64,000 nt of DNA from Paenibacillus swuensis (GTDB lineage: Bacteria; Bacillota; Bacilli; Paenibacillales; DY6): contig NZ_CP011388.1 in NCBI RefSeq assembly GCF_001644605.1, positions 4,631,501-4,695,500 on the forward strand, given 5' to 3'. Both the position numbers and the translations under genes were made by a program. Each line of letters begins with the position of its first letter. Positions within the stretch are counted from its first letter, which is position 1. Positions 16,915-24,716 of the stretch are shown piece by piece. The notes beneath the pieces are model-generated. The model searched no databases, was not told where the DNA came from, and saw only the letters and a program-made list of their open reading frames with translations.

Positions 16915-18063
16915 TTATGTCGTTAATCTGGCATATACACCAAAGAAGATCATGATTTCAGCAATAATGATGTAACCGGGTACGGCTAACCATAACGTGC
17001 ATAGGAACATAATTCCCAGCAACCCCGCTAAAATCGCAAGATGAATCCTTCCCAGTCTTAGGTGGGCGTGCCGATATTTATGGAATACCAACGTGGTGGA
17101 AACGAAGTAAAGCGTTACCGACCCAAATATTAAGCCCACCATAAAACTGTAATTTAATTCCTCCAGAAATATTAAACGGATGGAAGCGGCAAGCATGCAT
17201 AAGGAGATAAAGACAAACAAATGACCATAGATAATGATTTGTCCCGTAGTTTGTAGGGTTTTATTAACCTTTTTTTCGACATTATCAAAATATTGCCACC
17301 AAATCGCGATCGTTAATATAAACGTCATGACCGCAAAAAGCACGGACTGCCAGGTCCACGAGCCGGACTGCAATACAGCGAGTATACTAATCACCATTTC
17401 TCCAAGAAGGATCAGTGTAAACAGAGCAAAGCGTTCTAGCAAGTGATGCGTATGGATTGGGGTTTTCACCAGATGTCTTCTGCCCAGCAGCGGAAGCGCA
17501 ATATCAACGGCAATCCCGGCGTACAAAGCCGCATATCGCAACCAAGAGTCGAACAACAGGGAAGAAGCTGAGATAACAAGTCCGATCCAGAATCGGCTAC
17601 CAAGGTAACGTGCCGTTACTTTACGGTAGGATAATTCCTGACGACTTACAACTAAGTACTGAATGGCCGTCATGGCTCTTAAACCCACATAACCTATGAA
17701 GAATGCCGCATAATTCTGATCAAATTCAACGGACAGGCTGGCTGTCATGATTAAGGAGAAAAACAACTGTACAATCAGAAACATGCGATGGGATGTCCGA
17801 TCCTCCCCGAACCGGTTAATAAAGAGGGATTGTCCAACCCATGCCCACCAGATTGGAATAATAATCAATATAAATTTCAGTAGATACTCAAGTGGGATAT
17901 GGCCGTGATGAACATGCAGAAGAACATGGCTCGCCTTCGATACAGCTGCGACAAACAGTAAATCATAAAACAGCTCAAGCCAAGTCACCTTTTTCATCAC
18001 AGAGGTAGAGACGGATTTGGGTTCCAATGGAGATTCAATTGTTTTGTTAATGTTGTTGTTCAT
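16915..18063 (-). CDS. Low temperature requirement protein A (LtrA) family membrane protein
   Basis: Polytopic membrane protein of about 382 residues with roughly ten predicted membrane segments. The family signature is near the N-terminus: WLELFYDLLFVAAVS at about residues 24-38. LtrA was named from a cold-sensitive Listeria mutant; its biochemical role is not established. The start is placed at the ATG at 18063, with AGAGGTG 6 bases upstream; an in-frame GTG six codons earlier lies on top of that site. It is alone on the minus strand, divergent from the CNNM gene. No adjacent partner suggests a function. Confidence 0.85.
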   Translation of the reverse strand: MNNNINKTIESPLEPKSVSTSVMKKVTWLELFYDLLFVAAVSKASHVLLHVHHGHIPLEYLLKFILIIIPIWWAWVGQSLFINRFGEDRTSHRMFLIVQLFFSLIMTASLSVEFDQNYAAFFIGYVGLRAMTAIQYLVVSRQELSYRKVTARYLGSRFWIGLVISASSLLFDSWLRYAALYAGIAVDIALPLLGRRHLVKTPIHTHHLLERFALFTLILLGEMVISILAVLQSGSWTWQSVLFAVMTFILTIAIWWQYFDNVEKKVNKTLQTTGQIIIYGHLFVFISLCMLAASIRLIFLEELNYSFMVGLIFGSVTLYFVSTTLVFHKYRHAHLRLGRIHLAILAGLLGIMFLCTLWLAVPGYIIIAEIMIFFGVYARLTT

Positions 18064-18189
18064 GTTGGGCACCTCTAACACAGAATGATGGAATTTGCAA
18101 TTAATGGATTTATATCCTTATGCACAAAACATTATAACATGTCCCTAAAGTCCATACTTCCTCTAAGTATGATCATAATCTGTATTTCT

Positions 18190-18218
18190 TTGAATACTTC
18201 ATCGAATGACGGTATAAT
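18190..18218 (+). promoter_or_regulatory. Sigma-A promoter of the CNNM/CBS gene
   Basis: TTGAAT and TATAAT are separated by exactly 17 bases. The leader of about 70 bases contains an AAGGAGGT site at 18251 that lies too far from the TTG start to serve it. Confidence 0.7.
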
Positions 18219-18293
18219 ATTACTTTAATAAATGATTTTTCTACAACTTAAAGGAGGTGTACCTATCTGGTCCTCGGGCTTGGATAGGAATTA

Positions 18294-19625
18294 TTGTTGA
18301 GTGATCCATTACCCATTTGGTTAAGCTTGTCTGTTGTACTCATTCTTGTGTTATTAAATGCATTCTTCGTTGCTGCCGAATTTGCACTTGTTAAGGTCAG
18401 AAGCAGCCGGATTGACGCCCTTGCGGATGAGGGAAACCGGAATGCCAAATATACTCAGAAGATTCTGAATAATCTGGATGCTTATTTATCCGCTTGCCAA
18501 TTGGGAATTACGCTTGCCTCGCTGGGATTAGGCTGGGTGGGTGAACCCGCGGTTTCAAGTATGCTGGAACCTCTGTTCAGTAAGCTTGGACTTAGTGATG
18601 TGCTGTTGCATACGGCATCCTTTCTAGTCGGGTTTATCGTGATTACCATCTTCCATATCACACTTGGCGAACAATTCCCCAAAACTTATGCGATTCGTAA
18701 AGCTGAGGATGTTTCGATGTTATCAGCCGGTCCCATGGTTCTAATGTACAAGATCATGTTTCCGTTCATCTGGATGTTAAACGGAATATCCAATTGGATG
18801 TTAAGGCTTTCCGGGATTGAACCTACCGCGGAGCATGAACAAGCCCATACGGAAGAAGAAATTCGCATACTGATGAAAGAAAGTAACAAGAGTGGTTTCA
18901 TTGATAATAATGAAATGAAGCTTGTCAATAATATATTTAACTTTGCTGAAACAACCGCGCGAGAAGTTATGATTCCCAGGACTGAACTGGTATGTTTGTA
19001 TCTGAATAATTCTTACGAACAACACCGCGAGCTTGCCTTGGAAGAAATGCATACCCGTTATCCGGTATGCGAGACGGATAAAGACAGTATTATTGGTTTT
19101 ATCCATATCAAGGATTTGTTGAAATACAACGATATTGAAGATATTCGCACCATCATTAGGCCCATCACCAAAGTGCCTGAAACGATGCAGATCAGCGAGC
19201 TTCTGAAGCTTATGCAGAAGAAGAAGACACAAATGACGATACTGATTGATGAATATGGCGGGACTTCGGGACTGGTTACGGTGGAAGATATTATCGAAGA
19301 AATCGTAGGCGAAATTCAGGATGAATTCGATGAAGAACGACCGAGTATTGAAATTAAAACCGATAACACTTATTCCATTGACGGCTTGCTATTGATTGAT
19401 GTCGTTAACGATCACTTTGGATTTGATATCGATACCGAAGATTACGATACGATTGGCGGTTGGGTGTATTCTCATGTAGAACTTCCCCCCGATAAAGGGA
19501 AAACAGTAACTTATAACAAAGAATATCAATTCACGATTGAAGAAACCGACAATCTGCGCATATCCCGGGTTCGCCTGAGGAAACTGGATGAGAAGCCGGT
19601 TTTGGAACCCTCGTTGGAATCATAA
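18294..19625 (+). CDS. CNNM / CBS-pair / CorC_HlyC membrane protein (hemolysin C family)
   Basis: Integral membrane protein of 443 residues, probably involved in magnesium homeostasis. Order of domains: CNNM transmembrane region (about 1-195, with GEQFPKTYAIRKAEDV), two CBS domains (about 215-335), and a C-terminal CorC_HlyC domain (about 350-430, with TIGGWVYSHVELPP). Family members in Bacillus (YhdP, MpfA) are linked to Mg2+ efflux; the older name hemolysin is misleading. The start is TTG at 18294, since an in-frame TAG at 18285 excludes anything longer and TAGGA lies just upstream. Monocistronic with its own promoter and terminator. Confidence 0.9.
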   Translation: MLSDPLPIWLSLSVVLILVLLNAFFVAAEFALVKVRSSRIDALADEGNRNAKYTQKILNNLDAYLSACQLGITLASLGLGWVGEPAVSSMLEPLFSKLGLSDVLLHTASFLVGFIVITIFHITLGEQFPKTYAIRKAEDVSMLSAGPMVLMYKIMFPFIWMLNGISNWMLRLSGIEPTAEHEQAHTEEEIRILMKESNKSGFIDNNEMKLVNNIFNFAETTAREVMIPRTELVCLYLNNSYEQHRELALEEMHTRYPVCETDKDSIIGFIHIKDLLKYNDIEDIRTIIRPITKVPETMQISELLKLMQKKKTQMTILIDEYGGTSGLVTVEDIIEEIVGEIQDEFDEERPSIEIKTDNTYSIDGLLLIDVVNDHFGFDIDTEDYDTIGGWVYSHVELPPDKGKTVTYNKEYQFTIEETDNLRISRVRLRKLDEKPVLEPSLES

Positions 19626-19634
19626 AACATGAAG

Positions 19635-19660
19635 AAACCGCCAATACATGTTGGCGGTTT
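19635..19660. terminator. Bidirectional terminator
   Basis: AAACCGCCAA and TTGGCGGTTT pair around a six-base loop, with T-rich sequence after each arm. It sits between the convergent CNNM and alcohol dehydrogenase genes. Confidence 0.85.
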
Positions 19661-19680
19661 CTTTATTTCAACGCTGTGAT

Positions 19681-20601
19681 TCACGGGACCTGGATGACCA
19701 CACAGCCTTTTTTGTGTCCTTTATCCACATATCGATGAGCTTCAGGCACTTCCTCAAGGCGGTAGTGCCGGTCAATGACCGCTCGAATCTTTCCCTGTTC
19801 CACAAGCTCTTTCAGAAATATTAAATCTTCGGTTCGTTCCTTGGCAATCCCTTGCCCGTCTACAGTCAAGTATTTGCCGTTCGGCGATAACGCCCTCTTG
19901 CAGTTCGCTTTCGTGATTTTTCCGACAGCGTCAAAGATGATATCGTAAAGATTTCCGTTTCGAGTAAAATCCTCTTTCGTGTAATCAATAACGGAATCAG
20001 CCCCCAAAGATTTTACTAATTCGAAATTAGCGCCACTGCAGACCGCCGTAACTTCCGCCCCGTAATATTTGGCAAGTTGAACCGCGGATGTACCTACAGC
20101 TCCGGAAGCCCCGTAGATAAGCACTTTATGCCCGTTCCCGATATTCCCTTTTCTAAAGAAGTGTAATGCCGTAGTCCCTCCAAAAGGAATGGTTGTTGCC
20201 TCTTCATAGGATGCATTGACCGGTTTTAGCGCAATACGTCCGTTTTCAGGAATACAAGTATACTCCGCATAACCCCCGCACCGCATCCCAGTCAGAGCAA
20301 ACACTTGATCCCCCTTCTTAAATCGCTTCACAGCTGTGCCTGTCGAGACTATTTCTCCTGATAACTCCACTCCGAGTATAGGGTTTCTTGGTTTTCTGAT
20401 CCCTAAGACGAGTCGCATCGGGATCCAGAACAAGAGTGGACTCTGGAAACCGCGAATTCTGCAGTCCCCGGATGTTACCGTTGTGGCATGAATCTTTACC
20501 AGCACCTCATGGTCCTTAGGAACCGGTTGTGCTACCTCGCTAAACCTTAGTACATCAGGTGTTCCGTAACTCTCGCACAGGACTGCTTTCATAAGCTTCA
20601 T
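19681..20601 (-). CDS. NAD(P)-dependent alcohol dehydrogenase / quinone oxidoreductase (MDR family)
   Basis: Medium-chain dehydrogenase/reductase of 306 residues. The N-terminal GroES-like domain (about 1-125) lacks the structural-zinc Cys cluster of true alcohol dehydrogenases, which fits the quinone-oxidoreductase branch. The Rossmann motif GASGAVGTSAVQLAK lies near residue 150, followed by GADSVIDYTKEDF, typical of NADPH binding. The start ATG has GGAGG 6 bases upstream. It stands alone on the minus strand. Substrate is unknown; the family reduces quinones, enones or aldehydes. Confidence 0.85.
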   Translation of the reverse strand: MKLMKAVLCESYGTPDVLRFSEVAQPVPKDHEVLVKIHATTVTSGDCRIRGFQSPLLFWIPMRLVLGIRKPRNPILGVELSGEIVSTGTAVKRFKKGDQVFALTGMRCGGYAEYTCIPENGRIALKPVNASYEEATTIPFGGTTALHFFRKGNIGNGHKVLIYGASGAVGTSAVQLAKYYGAEVTAVCSGANFELVKSLGADSVIDYTKEDFTRNGNLYDIIFDAVGKITKANCKRALSPNGKYLTVDGQGIAKERTEDLIFLKELVEQGKIRAVIDRHYRLEEVPEAHRYVDKGHKKGCVVIQVP

Positions 20602-20712
20602 GAGCTTCCTCCATTTTGGGAATGATTAAAGTTCGACCGTTCAGGTACTTTCTTATATATGAAGGAGTTTCGCGGGCAATGTGTGAAACTTATCGTTACT
20701 GCTTACAACGGC

Positions 20713-20928
20713 TTATTGGGGTTCTATAAAGAAAACCTCGGTAATCGATAAATTGAAGGCCAAGGAAATACGGAATGCCAACTCGAGGGAAGGTGAATAC
20801 TTTCTTTTTTCAATAGCTACTATCGTTTGTCGTGTTACGCCCACATGATCAGCCAGCTGCTGTTGGGTCATTTCATTATGGTCAAAACGTAATCTGCGTA
20901 TGTTATTGCTGATCATTAATTTATCCAC
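20713..20928 (-). CDS. XRE-family helix-turn-helix regulator (small)
   Basis: 71-residue DNA-binding protein consisting of little more than one HTH_3 domain. The recognition region reads QQLADHVGVTRQTIVAIEKR, and the C-terminal LAFNLSITEVFF is typical of short YgzD/YozG-type regulators. The start is placed at GTG 20928, because GAGGAG lies 6 bases upstream and right after the stop of the small membrane-protein gene. The two-gene arrangement (membrane protein then XRE regulator, about 22 bases apart) recurs in Bacillota, but the function is not known. Confidence 0.85.
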   Translation of the reverse strand: MDKLMISNNIRRLRFDHNEMTQQQLADHVGVTRQTIVAIEKRKYSPSLELAFRISLAFNLSITEVFFIEPQ

Positions 20929-20950
20929 CTTAGACTCCTCTCCGATAAAG

Positions 20951-21148
20951 TTACAGTTGCGTAGTAACGCCGATAATCTTGGACACAAATCCTGAGAGAA
21001 ACAACATCATGAACATCAAGGAAGGGGATAAGTCCATAAGCAAAGCCGCCATAGCAAGAACAAAGCCAATTACAAACACGTAATGCGAATTCCTTGTGGC
21101 TCTTACTATAAAATCCAAATGTGCATATTGTGCAAAATAACGAAACAT
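20951..21148 (-). CDS. Small two-helix membrane protein of unknown function
   Basis: 65 residues with two hydrophobic segments (about 22-38 and 44-58) separated by a short turn containing Asp and Pro. No family is recognised. It ends just before the ribosome site of the XRE regulator gene and is read in the same direction, so translational linkage is likely. The upstream SD is weak (an A-rich stretch only), so the exact start is uncertain; the coupling to the regulator is the main reason to call it a gene. Confidence 0.55.
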   Translation of the reverse strand: MFRYFAQYAHLDFIVRATRNSHYVFVIGFVLAMAALLMDLSPSLMFMMLFLSGFVSKIIGVTTQL

Positions 21149-21245
21149 AATGCTTTTTTTCTAAAAGTAAAGTAATTTAAGCTAATAGTATATGACAACA
21201 TACATCATGTCAAATATATTTTACATTTGAATAGTGTTTACTGCA

Positions 21246-21270
21246 AAAAAATAACCATCCCGAAGGATGG
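21246..21270 (-). terminator. Terminator of the FAD oxidase gene
   Basis: On the minus strand CCATCC-TTCG-GGATGG is followed by TTATTTTTTT. It lies 11 bases past the stop. Confidence 0.85.
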
Positions 21271-21281
21271 ATATTTCTATA

Positions 21282-22637
21282 TTATTTTTTGCCGCGAGCC
21301 GGGGGAATACTTTGAGGATTGTTAAACACATTCTGCGGATCATACTTAGCTTTAATTTTCCGTAATCTTGCGTAGTTTGATCCGTAATAGACAGGTCCGG
21401 AGTTTTTAATGCCTTGGTCTGGAACGTTGATATAGGAACCTACGATATAAGATTGCAGCTTCTTCCTTGTGTTCCGGGTTAAGGCAATATTTCTCGCTGC
21501 ATGAGACGGCTTAACCCATGATGAGTTCCATTCTACATAGAATTTCGGGTTACGCCAGAAGAAAGCAGTCGCTTTAGGTGCGATCCGTTTAATGGCACCA
21601 CCCCAGTTCAGGAAGAAGAAGCCTGCCGGCGTTCCTCCCTCCGCTTTTTCCAGAAACTCGCGCATCGCTTTATAAGCTTGATCCGGGAATGGACGCATGC
21701 CAAATCCGCTGGAGAACTGGTTGCTGAACTTTTGGGGTAAAATGGGATCGGGGGCTAACAGAAACTTCGTAGCTTTAATGTATGGCAGATACAGGATCGT
21801 TTTTTTAGTAGGCGTCCCGACGCTTAGAATAGGTTCTAATTGGCGCAGTGCTTCTGTTTTCGATCCGAGATACAGCCCCAGCATGCTGACGTTTCCGCCT
21901 TTTTTGGGACCGACACTTAACTCGCTGCCCAATTTCGTACTGGCGTTAGGCGCCCATACTTGCCATTTCTTCACCACTTTCTCGAATTGCTCCCATGGCC
22001 AGGTAATGCTGAATACGGTAGCTTTGTTTGGAGCCCGCAGCACTTTGAATTTATATTTGGTGTAAACCCCAAAATTGCCTCCGCCTCCGCCTCGGGTGGC
22101 CCACAACAGATCGGAGTTGCGTTTTTTGCTGGCACGGATGACCCTTCCCTTAGCATCAACCATCTCCAGACCGATCAGGTTGTCGCTGATAAGCCCGGTC
22201 GTTCTTTGGAGCGGACCGATCCCTCCGCCAGGTGTAATTCCGCCGATCCCAACCGTTGGACTGTCGCCAAACGGAGCGATAAAGCCTTGGCGCGCCAACT
22301 TATCTACGACTCTTCCTACCCGATTTCCCGTCCCCACCACAACAGTTCTGCATTTTTTATTTAACTTAATTTTCTTCAGATCACTAACGTCAATAACCAG
22401 GCCTCCGTTAACTTGCGAAAGGTTGGTTTCCAGAGCATGTCTTCCGCTTCGTGGCCGGATGGGTACGTTATTTTTGCGCGCCCATTTAATAGCATTCGCT
22501 ACATCGATCGTTTTTTGAGCAAAAACAAATACTTTAGGAAATCTGTCGGTATGCGGATCCCAATTCTTACGAGCTGCTTCATAACCAGGATCTCCTTTAA
22601 AGATGACTCGCCCGGTAAGCTTCGTTGATAATTTCAA
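21282..22637 (-). CDS. FAD-linked oxidase of the berberine-bridge (BBE) / vanillyl-alcohol oxidase type
   Basis: Flavin oxidoreductase of about 451 residues. The FAD_binding_4 domain fills about 30-200, with RPRSGRH (a His in the position that covalently carries FAD in this family) and the FAD loop GGITPGGGIGPLQR. The C-terminus ends with a BBE motif, YYGSNYARLRKIKAKYDP. Relatives oxidise oligosaccharides, alcohols or alkaloids, releasing H2O2. The Cys that makes the second FAD bond in bicovalent members appears to be replaced (GGIGPLQR), so single covalent attachment is predicted. The start is TTG at 22637, with AAAGGGG 9 bases upstream. The protein is lysine-rich. Divergent from the TetR gene. 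Confidence 0.88.
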   Translation of the reverse strand: MKLSTKLTGRVIFKGDPGYEAARKNWDPHTDRFPKVFVFAQKTIDVANAIKWARKNNVPIRPRSGRHALETNLSQVNGGLVIDVSDLKKIKLNKKCRTVVVGTGNRVGRVVDKLARQGFIAPFGDSPTVGIGGITPGGGIGPLQRTTGLISDNLIGLEMVDAKGRVIRASKKRNSDLLWATRGGGGGNFGVYTKYKFKVLRAPNKATVFSITWPWEQFEKVVKKWQVWAPNASTKLGSELSVGPKKGGNVSMLGLYLGSKTEALRQLEPILSVGTPTKKTILYLPYIKATKFLLAPDPILPQKFSNQFSSGFGMRPFPDQAYKAMREFLEKAEGGTPAGFFFLNWGGAIKRIAPKATAFFWRNPKFYVEWNSSWVKPSHAARNIALTRNTRKKLQSYIVGSYINVPDQGIKNSGPVYYGSNYARLRKIKAKYDPQNVFNNPQSIPPARGKK

Positions 22638-22792
22638 ATATCCCAACCCCTTTAAGTAGTGACTACACTATAGACCATATAAAGCACAATCTATCTTATG
22701 TAGGGCACCCGTGCAGGGATTGGGCCAGTGGATGAGTAGTTATGGATAATATGCTATACTACCTCCATTAAATAAATTCGTGAGGTCTAATC

Positions 22793-23383
22793 ATGGCTCG
22801 ATACAAAAAAGAACAAACCGAACAAATTCGCGAAGAAAGAAAAGATCAAATCTTAAGGGCAGCCTTACAAGTCTTCGCTGAATACGGCATTGAGGGCACC
22901 AAAATGAGTATGATCGCTAAGGCTGCCGGACTCAGCCATGGACTTATATATCATTATTTCGAATCAAAGGAGGAAGTACTAACCGAATGTTTTCTGTGGG
23001 CAACGGATGGTGCTGAGCAAATGATTGAAGAAATTCACTCCTCGTCCGCAGCTCCCTTAGAAAAAATAACTCATTTCACCCGATCTGCTCTTACTGCGGG
23101 AAGTCATGAGGTGTTTCGGCTCATTCAAAGTTGCTTAACCTATCCGAACTTAGATCAAGAGTCACAAAAGTTGATTCAGCGTACTGCCGAAAAGTATGTC
23201 CAGCTGTTAGTGCCCATATTTGCGGAAGGACAACGCCGGGGTGAAATCGTTGAAGAGGATCCTGACAAGCTGGTTAACTTGTATTTAACGGTTTTATCCG
23301 GTCTGATTGCAGAAAATGCTGCCGGGCTGAATCAACATCTAGATTGGACTATTCGCATGCTCCTAAGGATCATTAAAGAATAA
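22793..23383 (+). CDS. TetR-family transcriptional regulator
   Basis: 196-residue repressor. The N-terminal helix-turn-helix is canonical (about residues 16-62: ILRAALQVFAEYGIEGTKMS, then AAGLSHGLIYHYFESKEEVL). The rest is an all-helical ligand and dimer domain of unknown ligand. The start ATG has GAGG 8 bases upstream. It is divergent from the FAD oxidase and upstream of the DUF418 gene on the same strand; a terminator separates it from the latter. A 29-base near-palindrome at the start site of the DUF418 promoter is a good TetR-type operator, so DUF418 is the likely target. Confidence 0.92.
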   Translation: MARYKKEQTEQIREERKDQILRAALQVFAEYGIEGTKMSMIAKAAGLSHGLIYHYFESKEEVLTECFLWATDGAEQMIEEIHSSSAAPLEKITHFTRSALTAGSHEVFRLIQSCLTYPNLDQESQKLIQRTAEKYVQLLVPIFAEGQRRGEIVEEDPDKLVNLYLTVLSGLIAENAAGLNQHLDWTIRMLLRIIKE

Positions 23384-23404
23384 GAACCTGTGCATTATAA
23401 ATCA

Positions 23405-23427
23405 GTCTCGGCAACGAGGCTTTTTTT
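23405..23427 (+). terminator. Terminator of the tetR gene
   Basis: GTCTCG-GCAA-CGAGGC followed by seven T. The next promoter begins two bases after it. Confidence 0.8.
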
Positions 23428-23428
23428 G

Positions 23429-23457
23429 TTGACAAAAGTCGGTTCCACCCATAAGAT
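23429..23457 (+). promoter_or_regulatory. Sigma-A promoter of the DUF418 gene
   Basis: Consensus TTGACA and TAAGAT are separated by 17 bases. The predicted transcript start falls inside the palindrome at 23458-23486. Confidence 0.75.
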
Positions 23458-23486
23458 ATTATTGACTGACTAAGTTAATCAATAAT
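23458..23486. promoter_or_regulatory. Near-perfect palindrome, likely TetR-family operator
   Basis: A 29-base inverted repeat begins ATTATTGACTGACT and ends AGTTAATCAATAAT; only two of the 14 arm pairs mismatch. It overlaps the predicted transcription start of the DUF418 gene. Size, position and the TGACTGACT half-site fit TetR-family operators. That the TetR protein at 22793 binds it is inferred. Confidence 0.65.
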
Positions 23487-23514
23487 AATTTGAGGGCTAG
23501 GGAGGAGATCTGCT

Positions 23515-24714
23515 GTGAGGAGCAACTACGAGAAATCGAATCCGTCGACGAAACCGAGCCGGCTTTCCGTTGTAGAAAGATCGCTTGCCCCAGACTTAGG
23601 GCGAGGATTCATGCTGATGCTGATCATCATTGCACACGCGCCGGTATACTTGTTTTCGTCTGAGCACTTTATGTTGACTCGACCGCTTGGGGAGAATGCG
23701 CTGGACAATATCGTTAATTTGATCGGTCTGCTGTTCGTGGACAATCGTGCTTATCCCATGTTTGCCGTATTATTTGGTTACGGTCTTGCAACTATGGTAG
23801 CTAAACAGATGGATCGGGGCATGTCGGAAAAGCAAGTGAAGCGTTTGCTTCAACGTCGTTCGTTGTTATTAATCGCATTTGGATTCTTACACCTCATTAT
23901 CATCGGGGGAGCGGACATTTTAGCTACATATGGCGTGGCCGGACTCCTCTTCGGATGGCTGGTCTTTAAAGATGGCCGTACGCAGTTACGCATCATCCTT
24001 GTGCTCGGACTCTTGTATTTGATTCTGATCCCGACCGTTTGGATGCAGCTCTTCCCACTAATGACAGGAGAGGAGCTTGACTTGGGTCTGACAGCTTCCC
24101 ACACGTACCTTCAGCTCGCCGAAGAACACGCTTTGGCGTTTCCGATATTTATTCTGTTCAATTTACTTCTCTATCCCATGGTGCTGATTATCGTTGTCGG
24201 GATCTGGTCCTCTCGAAAACGTTGGCTCGATAACCCGCGACAATACCATGTACAGCTTAGGCGTATGGCTGCCGGTGGAATCGGTATTTCTGTAATTGGA
24301 GGCTTACCCTATGCACTAGTCGGTGCGAACGTCTGGAGTCCGCCCTCCGGATGGGTTAGTTGCTTCTTTATCCTTCATATCATTACCGGCGCAGCCGGAG
24401 GTTTGGGATATACTTCGCTGATTGCTCTCATTAGCGATGCGGTGAGACACACCGTGCCAAAGATGACCGGGTGGCTGGCGTCTGTCGGGAAGCGATCATT
24501 GACGTTTTACATTTACCAGGAAACGATGCTCGTCCTCCTGCTATCCCCTGTTGCCCTTGGGCTCGGAGGAACGATAGGCAGCGCAGGCGCATTTGTCCTT
24601 GCGGTGATCATCTGGTTGTCCGGAGTTGGCATTGCGGTTTGGTTGGAAGAACGTGGATGGAATGGCCCCGCAGACGCTTTATTGAGAAGGCTCGTCTACA
24701 GACAAGAACGGTGA
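23515..24714 (+). CDS. DUF418-domain membrane protein (YeiB-like)
   Basis: Polytopic membrane protein of 399 residues with about ten predicted membrane segments. The N-terminal RGFMLMLIIIAHAP pattern and the C-terminal DUF418 region (about 240-390, with GKRSLTFYIYQETMLVLLL and the closing GPADALLRRLVY) are typical. Function is unknown; relatives are thought to transport or acylate. The start is GTG at 23515, with GGAGG 9 bases upstream. Expression is probably repressed by the TetR protein just upstream. Its stop lies two bases from the end of the convergent AT-rich serine recombinase gene, so the recombinase insertion left this gene intact. Confidence 0.88.
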   Translation: MRSNYEKSNPSTKPSRLSVVERSLAPDLGRGFMLMLIIIAHAPVYLFSSEHFMLTRPLGENALDNIVNLIGLLFVDNRAYPMFAVLFGYGLATMVAKQMDRGMSEKQVKRLLQRRSLLLIAFGFLHLIIIGGADILATYGVAGLLFGWLVFKDGRTQLRIILVLGLLYLILIPTVWMQLFPLMTGEELDLGLTASHTYLQLAEEHALAFPIFILFNLLLYPMVLIIVVGIWSSRKRWLDNPRQYHVQLRRMAAGGIGISVIGGLPYALVGANVWSPPSGWVSCFFILHIITGAAGGLGYTSLIALISDAVRHTVPKMTGWLASVGKRSLTFYIYQETMLVLLLSPVALGLGGTIGSAGAFVLAVIIWLSGVGIAVWLEERGWNGPADALLRRLVYRQER

Positions 24715-24716
24715 AT

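Noticed and set aside
18250-18293. Short leader peptide after the AAGGAGGT at 18251
   Set aside because: No start codon lies at a suitable distance behind it; it may be a relic or serve mRNA structure.
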